A stretch of DNA of 19,065 nucleotides from Polaromonas sp. (GTDB lineage: Bacteria; Pseudomonadota; Gammaproteobacteria; Burkholderiales; Burkholderiaceae_C), in contig JAQGMN010000455.1 of the NCBI GenBank assembly GCA_028292345.1, forward strand, positions 1 to 19,065, given 5' to 3'. This document shows positions 15,085-19,065 of this stretch, one piece after another (within the stretch, counting starts at the first letter, position 1; each line of letters opens with the position of its first letter). The notes beneath the pieces are model-generated. The model was not told where the DNA came from. It saw nothing but the letters and a program-made list of their open reading frames with translations, and did not search any database. The position numbers and the translations under genes were made by a program.

Positions 15085-15810
15085 ATGCCCGTTGCACAAC
15101 CTTCCGCAGAACTTGTCGACACGCTCGTCTATGCCAACCGTATTCTTTATGACCATGGCGTCGTCGACGGCCTGGGCCATGCCAGCGTGCGCCATGACAC
15201 GGCGCCCGGCACCTACCTGTTGTCGTGCAACCGCGCGCCGGGCATGGTGCGCCGCCAGGACATCGTCTGCTACGACTATGACGGCAATGCCGTGTCGGAC
15301 ACCACGGAGCGCCCTTATCTGGAGCGCTTCATCCATGGCGAGATCTACCGTGCCCGCCCCGATGTGATGGCCATCGTGCACAGCCATTCGCCCAGCGTGC
15401 TGCCTTTCGCCGTGACCCATAACGCACTCAAGCCCGTGTTCCACATGTCCGGCTTTCTTGGCGAAGGATCGGCCCACTTCGAGATCCGCGAAGCCGGTGG
15501 CAACACCGACATGCTGATACGCAGTTCCTACCTGGGCGAGGCGCTGGCCCGGTCGCTGGGCCGCCACAGCTGCGTGCTGATGCGCGGCCACGGCTCTACC
15601 GTGGTGGGCACGACGCTGGAGCAGGCAGTCTACCGCGCCATTTATACCGAGGTGAACGCCAAGCTGCAGCTCGCGGCGCAGTCGCTGGGCGAGATCACCT
15701 TTCTGAACAGGGAGGAAGCCCAGCTTTCCTCGGACATGAATGACGGACAGATCCCGCGCTCATGGAACCTGTGGATCAAGCGCCTGGGCAACATCGATCT
15801 GGATGCCTGA
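15085..15810 (+). CDS. Class II aldolase/adducin-fold protein, possibly a decarboxylase
   Basis: The 241-residue protein belongs to the class II aldolase/adducin family (L-fuculose-phosphate aldolase fold), zinc- or other metal-dependent. Metal ligands appear as H99 and H101 (IVHSHS) and H169 (MRGHGS), and E80 in LERFIHGEIY aligns with the catalytic Glu of fuculose aldolase. Members near aromatic catabolic genes are often decarboxylases, for example of 3,4-dihydroxyphthalate or of hydroxy-carboxymuconic semialdehydes, so a role on a carboxylated aromatic or a ring-cleavage product is more likely than sugar metabolism. The start has AGGAA at 15071-15075. It follows mobA by 34 bases and precedes a Bug receptor by 37 bases. 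The substrate is not determined. Confidence 0.8.
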   Translation: MPVAQPSAELVDTLVYANRILYDHGVVDGLGHASVRHDTAPGTYLLSCNRAPGMVRRQDIVCYDYDGNAVSDTTERPYLERFIHGEIYRARPDVMAIVHSHSPSVLPFAVTHNALKPVFHMSGFLGEGSAHFEIREAGGNTDMLIRSSYLGEALARSLGRHSCVLMRGHGSTVVGTTLEQAVYRAIYTEVNAKLQLAAQSLGEITFLNREEAQLSSDMNDGQIPRSWNLWIKRLGNIDLDA

Positions 15811-15847
15811 ACGCCGGATTGCCATTTTTCAGAACAAGGAAACCGAC

Positions 15848-16834
15848 ATGCTATTCAAGAACAAACTGCTGGCCCTCGCAGCCACCGCGCTGTGCGTGGC
15901 AGCGCCCGCCATCCACCTGACCTCGGCACATGCCCAGGGGTTTCCCAACAAGGCGGTGCGCATCGTCGTGCCTTACGCCACCGGCGGAGGCTCGGACATC
16001 CTGGCCCGGCAGATTGGCGCCGGCCTGCAGCCCCTGTGGGGCCAGGGCGTGGTGGTCGACAACAAGGCGGGTGCATCCGGCAACATCGGCAGCCAGGAAG
16101 TCGTTCGCGCGCCGGCGGATGGCTACACGCTGCTGCTGCAGAACAGCACCATGGTCACCAACCTTGGCGTCAATGGCAAGCTGCCCTACGACCCCGACAA
16201 GGACTTGACGCCCATCATGCTGCTGGGCATCACGCCCATCGCACTGGCCGCGCACCCCAGCGCCAAGGTCAACAATGTCAGGGAACTGATCGCCGCCGCC
16301 AAGGCCAGGCCGGATGCTTTCAACTATGGCTCCTGCGGCATCGGCACCCCACAGCATTTCGTGATGGAGCTGCTCAAGCTCGAAACCGGCACGGCCGCCG
16401 CGCATGTGGGTTACAAAGGCTGCGCACCCGCCGTCACCGACGTGCTGGGCGGGCAGATACAGCTGGCCATCGTCAGCGCCAACCTGGTCGCGCCCTATGC
16501 CAAAAATGGCCAGCTCAAGGTGCTGGGGGTGTCAACCGCGCAGCGTTATGCGCTGCTGCCCAACACCCCGACCTTTGAAGAGCAGGGCATCAAGCCGTTC
16601 GACTTTTCCATCTGGTATGCGCTGATGGGACCGGCCAGGATGGCGCCGGAAGTGGTCGCCAAGATCACATCGGATGTGCGCAAGGTCCTGGCCGATGCCC
16701 GTGTGCAGGAGAACCTCTCGACCGCCGGCGTCGTGCCCTATCAGGGCACGGGCGAGGATCTTGCCAAGCTGATCAAGGTTGACGCCAGGCGCTACACCGA
16801 TCTGGCCAAAAGTGCCAATATCAAGGCCGAATAG
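15848..16834 (+). CDS. Bug/TctC-family periplasmic solute-binding protein (second copy)
   Basis: This second Bug-type receptor has 328 residues. A signal peptide occupies about residues 1-29, ending in AHA with cleavage before Q30. The mature protein begins GFPNKAVRIVVPYATGGGSD and keeps DNKAGASGNIGSQEV, ADGYTLLLQN, NYGSCGIGTPQHF and YKGCAPAVTDVLGGQIQ. The ATG at 15848 has AAGGA at 15836-15840 and gives a proper signal peptide; the longer frame from 15740 overlaps the aldolase gene and is not supported. Its place at the end of the mobA operon suggests it binds 3-hydroxybenzoate or a related aromatic acid (inference). It differs clearly from the copy at 7609, so it is not a recent duplicate. 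No TctA or TctB genes are in the window. Confidence 0.93.
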   Translation: MLFKNKLLALAATALCVAAPAIHLTSAHAQGFPNKAVRIVVPYATGGGSDILARQIGAGLQPLWGQGVVVDNKAGASGNIGSQEVVRAPADGYTLLLQNSTMVTNLGVNGKLPYDPDKDLTPIMLLGITPIALAAHPSAKVNNVRELIAAAKARPDAFNYGSCGIGTPQHFVMELLKLETGTAAAHVGYKGCAPAVTDVLGGQIQLAIVSANLVAPYAKNGQLKVLGVSTAQRYALLPNTPTFEEQGIKPFDFSIWYALMGPARMAPEVVAKITSDVRKVLADARVQENLSTAGVVPYQGTGEDLAKLIKVDARRYTDLAKSANIKAE

Positions 16835-16898
16835 TCCAGGGTGTGTCCCGCAGATCAGTTTTCTTCCTCACGCAACAACGCACTGTTGACTCACTGGC

Positions 16899-17705
16899 TC
16901 AGTGCGGAATTTTCAAGTGCAGCAGCTGGGAAATGGTTTTGGCGGCCTCGCGCAGCGCCGGCAGCATGGTCTGCTGCATCACGCTGGCGTTAGTGCGGTT
17001 GGCCTGGCCCGAGATGTTCAGGGCGGCCACGGTTTTGCCGGCCTGGTTCAGCACGGGCGCCGCCATCGAAATCAAGCCTTCTTCCAGCTCCTGATCGACC
17101 AGACACCAGCCTTGCGCGCGCGCCCGCCGTACCCGCTCGATCAACTCGGGCACGTCCGTGACGGTGCGCTGGGTGCGTGCCTTCAAATCGCTGGCAAGCA
17201 GGCGCTGCTGCACCTCGGCATCGGGCAGGCCGGCCAGCAACATCCGGCCCATCGAGGTGCAATAAGCCGGCAAGCGCGAGCCCACGCCCAGGTTGAGCGA
17301 CATGATCTTGTGGGTGTGGACACGCAGCACGTAAACGATGTCGGCTCCGTCCAATACCGCGGCGGAGCACGATTCCTTGACCTGATCGGCCAGGCGCTCC
17401 ATCACCGGCTCGGCCAGGTTCCAGATCGGCAGGGACGACAGGTAGGCGAATCCCAGTTCCAGTATGCGCGGCGTGAGCCGGAAATGCTTTCCATCGCCGG
17501 CCACATAACCCAGTGTTTGCAGCGTCAACAGAATACGGCGGGCACCGGCACGGGTCAGGCCGGTGCCCGCCGCCACCTCGCTCAGGGTTTGCCGGGGAGC
17601 CAGCGCGCTGAAGGAGCAGATCACCGCCAGGCCTCGGGCAAAGGACTGCACATAGCTGTCGCCCGGCGCGGGCGCGATTTCCAGTCTGCTTGCGGAATTT
17701 GCCAT
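16899..17705 (-). CDS. IclR-family regulator of the PcaR/PcaU/PobR group
   Basis: The 268-residue protein has an N-terminal winged HTH (about residues 18-80) and the IclR effector domain. The segments YVQSFARGLAVICSFS, PRQTLSEVAAGTGLTRAGARRILLTLQTLGYV and FRLTPRILELGFAYLSSL closely resemble PcaR, PcaU and PobR, which control protocatechuate or 4-hydroxybenzoate genes with beta-ketoadipate or the aromatic acid as effector. It is divergent from pcaI across 102 bases that hold GAAC repeats, so control of pcaIJ and autoregulation are expected. The start at 17705 fits the family and has AAGGGA about 11 bases upstream. It converges with the Bug receptor gene (64-base gap). Confidence 0.92.
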   Translation of the reverse strand: MANSASRLEIAPAPGDSYVQSFARGLAVICSFSALAPRQTLSEVAAGTGLTRAGARRILLTLQTLGYVAGDGKHFRLTPRILELGFAYLSSLPIWNLAEPVMERLADQVKESCSAAVLDGADIVYVLRVHTHKIMSLNLGVGSRLPAYCTSMGRMLLAGLPDAEVQQRLLASDLKARTQRTVTDVPELIERVRRARAQGWCLVDQELEEGLISMAAPVLNQAGKTVAALNISGQANRTNASVMQQTMLPALREAAKTISQLLHLKIPH

Positions 17706-17729
17706 GGTCTAAAAAATCCCTTATGATTC

Positions 17730-17763
17730 ATTATACGAACAAATGTTCTTATTGCGAACAAAT
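17730..17763. promoter_or_regulatory. Candidate IclR-type operator with an overlapping iclR -10 element
   Basis: GAACA (17737-17741) and TGTTC (17744-17748) form a palindrome, and CGAACAAAT at 17736-17744 is repeated directly at 17755-17763. ATTATA at 17730-17735 reads TATAAT on the minus strand, a good -10 for the iclR gene and immediately next to the palindrome. A palindrome plus one further direct repeat is the arrangement I recall for PcaU operators. Confidence 0.55.
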
Positions 17764-17807
17764 TTGATTTTCGCCATTTTGATAAGCGTTTCCTGGAGAC
17801 ACGCCAA

Positions 17808-18527
17808 GTGATCAATAAAATCGCCGCCTCGGTGGCCGACGCCTTGGCGGATACCCCTGATGGCGCCACGGTGCTGATCGGCGGCTTTGGAACCGCCGGC
17901 GTTCCCAACGAGCTCATCGACGGGCTAATCGCGCAGGGCGCGCGGGACCTGACAGTGGTCAACAACAACGCGGGCAATGGCGACACGGGGCTGGCCGCGC
18001 TGCTCAAGGCCGGGCGCGTGCGCAAGATCATCTGCAGCTTTCCGCGCCAGACCGACAGCCAGGTGTTCGACGCGCTGTTCCGCAGCGGCCGGATCGAACT
18101 CGAGCTCGTCCCCCAGGGCAACCTGGCCGAGCGCATCCGCGCGGCCGGCGCGGGCATTGGCGCGTTTTTCTGCCCCACCGGCTACGGCACCGAACTGGCC
18201 AAAGGCAAGGAAACGCGCGAGATCAACGGGCGGCATTACGTGCTCGAATACCCCATCCATGCCGATCTGGCGCTGATCAAGGCCGAGCGCGGCGACCGCT
18301 GGGGCAACCTCGTGTACCGCATGTCGGCGCGCAACTTCGGCCCGGTCATGGCCATGGCGGCCAGCAAGACGGTGGCCACGGTGCATGAGATCGTGGAACT
18401 GGGTGCGCTCGATCCCGAGCGCATCGTGACGCCCGGCATCCACGTCAGCCAGATCGTGCGCATAGAGCGCGTCGCCACCCAGGCCGGCGGCATCAAACCA
18501 AGTGCAAAATCGGCCTCTGGCACATAA
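17808..18527 (+). CDS. pcaI: 3-oxoadipate CoA-transferase subunit A
   Basis: PcaI with PcaJ transfers CoA from succinyl-CoA to 3-oxoadipate in the beta-ketoadipate pathway. The 239-residue protein matches PcaI of Pseudomonas putida as remembered: GGFGTAGVP (25-33), NNNAGNGDTGLAALL, ICSFPRQTDSQVFD, PQGNLAERIRAAGAGIGAFF and PTGYGTELAKGKETREI. The start is GTG at 17808 with GGAG at 17795-17798; it gives MINKIA as in related PcaI proteins. The last nine or so residues (IKPSAKSASGT region) do not resemble the family and lie in a repeat-like sequence that continues into pcaJ. It is followed by pcaJ after nine bases, and is divergent from the iclR gene. Confidence 0.95.
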   Translation: MINKIAASVADALADTPDGATVLIGGFGTAGVPNELIDGLIAQGARDLTVVNNNAGNGDTGLAALLKAGRVRKIICSFPRQTDSQVFDALFRSGRIELELVPQGNLAERIRAAGAGIGAFFCPTGYGTELAKGKETREINGRHYVLEYPIHADLALIKAERGDRWGNLVYRMSARNFGPVMAMAASKTVATVHEIVELGALDPERIVTPGIHVSQIVRIERVATQAGGIKPSAKSASGT

Positions 18528-18565
18528 GGAGTAAGCGTGAGTAGCTATCAAAAAAGAAGCAAGGA
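18495..18565 (+). repeat. Comamonadaceae-type short repeat forming the pcaI/pcaJ junction (candidate)
   Basis: The stretch contains AAAATCGGCCTCTGGC followed by TAAGCG and AGCTATCAAAAAAG, an order of blocks I associate from memory with a dispersed short repeat in Polaromonas, Acidovorax and relatives. It provides the last codons of pcaI, its TAA stop, the AAGGAG ribosome binding site (18526-18531), the GTG start of pcaJ and its first few codons. A related AGCTATTAAAAATAGAGC sequence occurs inside hscB at 2356-2373. The family assignment is from memory only. Confidence 0.4.
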
Positions 18566-19065
18566 AGAGCTGGCCAAGCGCGTCGCCCAGGACATCTTTG
18601 ACGGCGCCTATGTCAACCTGGGTATCGGCATGCCGACCCAGGTCGCCAACCATCTTCCGCCCGGCATGGAAGTGGTGCTGCACAGCGAAAACGGCATCCT
18701 CGGCATGGGCCCGGCGCCTGGAGAGGGCGCCGAAGACTTCGATCTGATCAATGCCGGCAAGCAGCCGGTCACCTTGCTCCCGGGGGGGTCCTACTTTCAC
18801 CATGCCGACAGCTTTGCCATGATGCGCGGCGGGCACCTGGACATCTGCGTGCTGGGCGCCTTCCAGGTCTCCGCCACGGGCGACCTGGCCAACTGGAGCA
18901 CCGGCGAACCCGGCGCGATCCCGGCCGTGGGCGGCGCCATGGACCTGGCGATTGGCGCCAAGCAGACCTGGGTCATGATGGACCTGCTGACCAAGAAAGG
19001 CGACAGCAAGGTGGTGCGAGAGTGCACCTACCCGCTCACCGGCATCGGCTGCGTCAGGCGCATCT
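18537..19065 (+). CDS. pcaJ: 3-oxoadipate CoA-transferase subunit B, 3' end outside the window
   Basis: PcaJ is the catalytic partner of PcaI. Translation from the GTG at 18537 gives about 176 residues up to the window edge, without a stop. Family segments are GAYVNLGIGMPTQVANHL, LHSENGILGMGPAPG with the probable CoA-ester-forming Glu at residue 51, DLINAGKQPVTLLPGG, HHADSFAMMRGGHLDICVLGAFQV and CTYPLTGIGCVRRI. The strong AAGGAG at 18526-18531 overlaps the pcaI stop codon, so translation of the two subunits is probably coupled. The first seven residues (MSSYQKR) come from the repeat-like junction. By comparison with PcaJ of about 213 residues, around 40 residues are missing on the right. Confidence 0.94.
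   Translation, partial: MSSYQKRSKEELAKRVAQDIFDGAYVNLGIGMPTQVANHLPPGMEVVLHSENGILGMGPAPGEGAEDFDLINAGKQPVTLLPGGSYFHHADSFAMMRGGHLDICVLGAFQVSATGDLANWSTGEPGAIPAVGGAMDLAIGAKQTWVMMDLLTKKGDSKVVRECTYPLTGIGCVRRI

Noticed and set aside
16880..16905. GCACTG/CAGTGC inverted repeat at the end of iclR as a terminator
   Set aside because: The stem is six bases with a 14-base loop and no T run follows in either direction; not enough to call.
1..19065. CRISPR arrays, insertion sequences, prophage genes, toxin-antitoxin or defence systems
   Set aside because: No regularly spaced repeats, transposase, integrase or defence-protein motifs were seen on either strand.

Overview
The window looks like a chromosomal segment of a betaproteobacterium, most likely Comamonadaceae and perhaps a Polaromonas relative. 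This rests on the GC-rich coding sequence, a 3-hydroxybenzoate 4-hydroxylase that closely resembles the Comamonas testosteroni enzyme as I remember it, several Bug/TctC-type periplasmic receptors, and a short repeat-like sequence at the pcaI/pcaJ junction that I associate with Comamonadaceae genomes. The genus is an inference.

Bases 1-5660 are housekeeping. The isc iron-sulfur cluster assembly operon runs rightward as iscS (5' end outside the window), iscU, iscA, hscB, hscA and fdx. It is followed by dnaQ (DNA polymerase III epsilon subunit) and a tRNA-Val(CAC) gene with a strong intrinsic terminator. Bases 5660-6242 hold no convincing gene but contain a run of small hairpins.

Bases 6243-19065 are a catabolic block. 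Module A (6243-11933, +) has a citrate-synthase-like protein with an N-terminal helix-turn-helix and altered catalytic residues, a Bug receptor, a thiamine-diphosphate (ThDP) enzyme of the benzoylformate decarboxylase/acetolactate synthase type, and an aldehyde dehydrogenase. Module B starts with a LysR regulator (-, 11936-12862) divergent from mobA (3-hydroxybenzoate 4-monooxygenase), a class II aldolase-fold protein and a second Bug receptor (+, 13104-16834). Module C is an IclR regulator of the PcaR/PcaU/PobR type (-), divergent from pcaI and pcaJ (3-oxoadipate CoA-transferase; pcaJ runs off the right end).

The genes suggest a route from an aromatic acid to central metabolism. MobA makes protocatechuate and PcaIJ activates 3-oxoadipate in the beta-ketoadipate pathway. 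The ThDP enzyme and aldehyde dehydrogenase could feed in an aromatic acid by decarboxylating a 2-oxo acid and oxidising the aldehyde, but this is a hypothesis. The ring-cleavage genes and the membrane parts of the transporters are not in the window.

The most interesting non-coding signals are a nested set of inverted-repeat arms filling the lysR-mobA intergenic region, two stacked inverted repeats in front of the first Bug receptor (one covering its ribosome binding site), a PcaU-like repeat arrangement between iclR and pcaI, and a repeat-like sequence forming the pcaI/pcaJ junction. The most interesting protein is the HTH-citrate synthase-like protein, which probably lacks normal citrate synthase activity.
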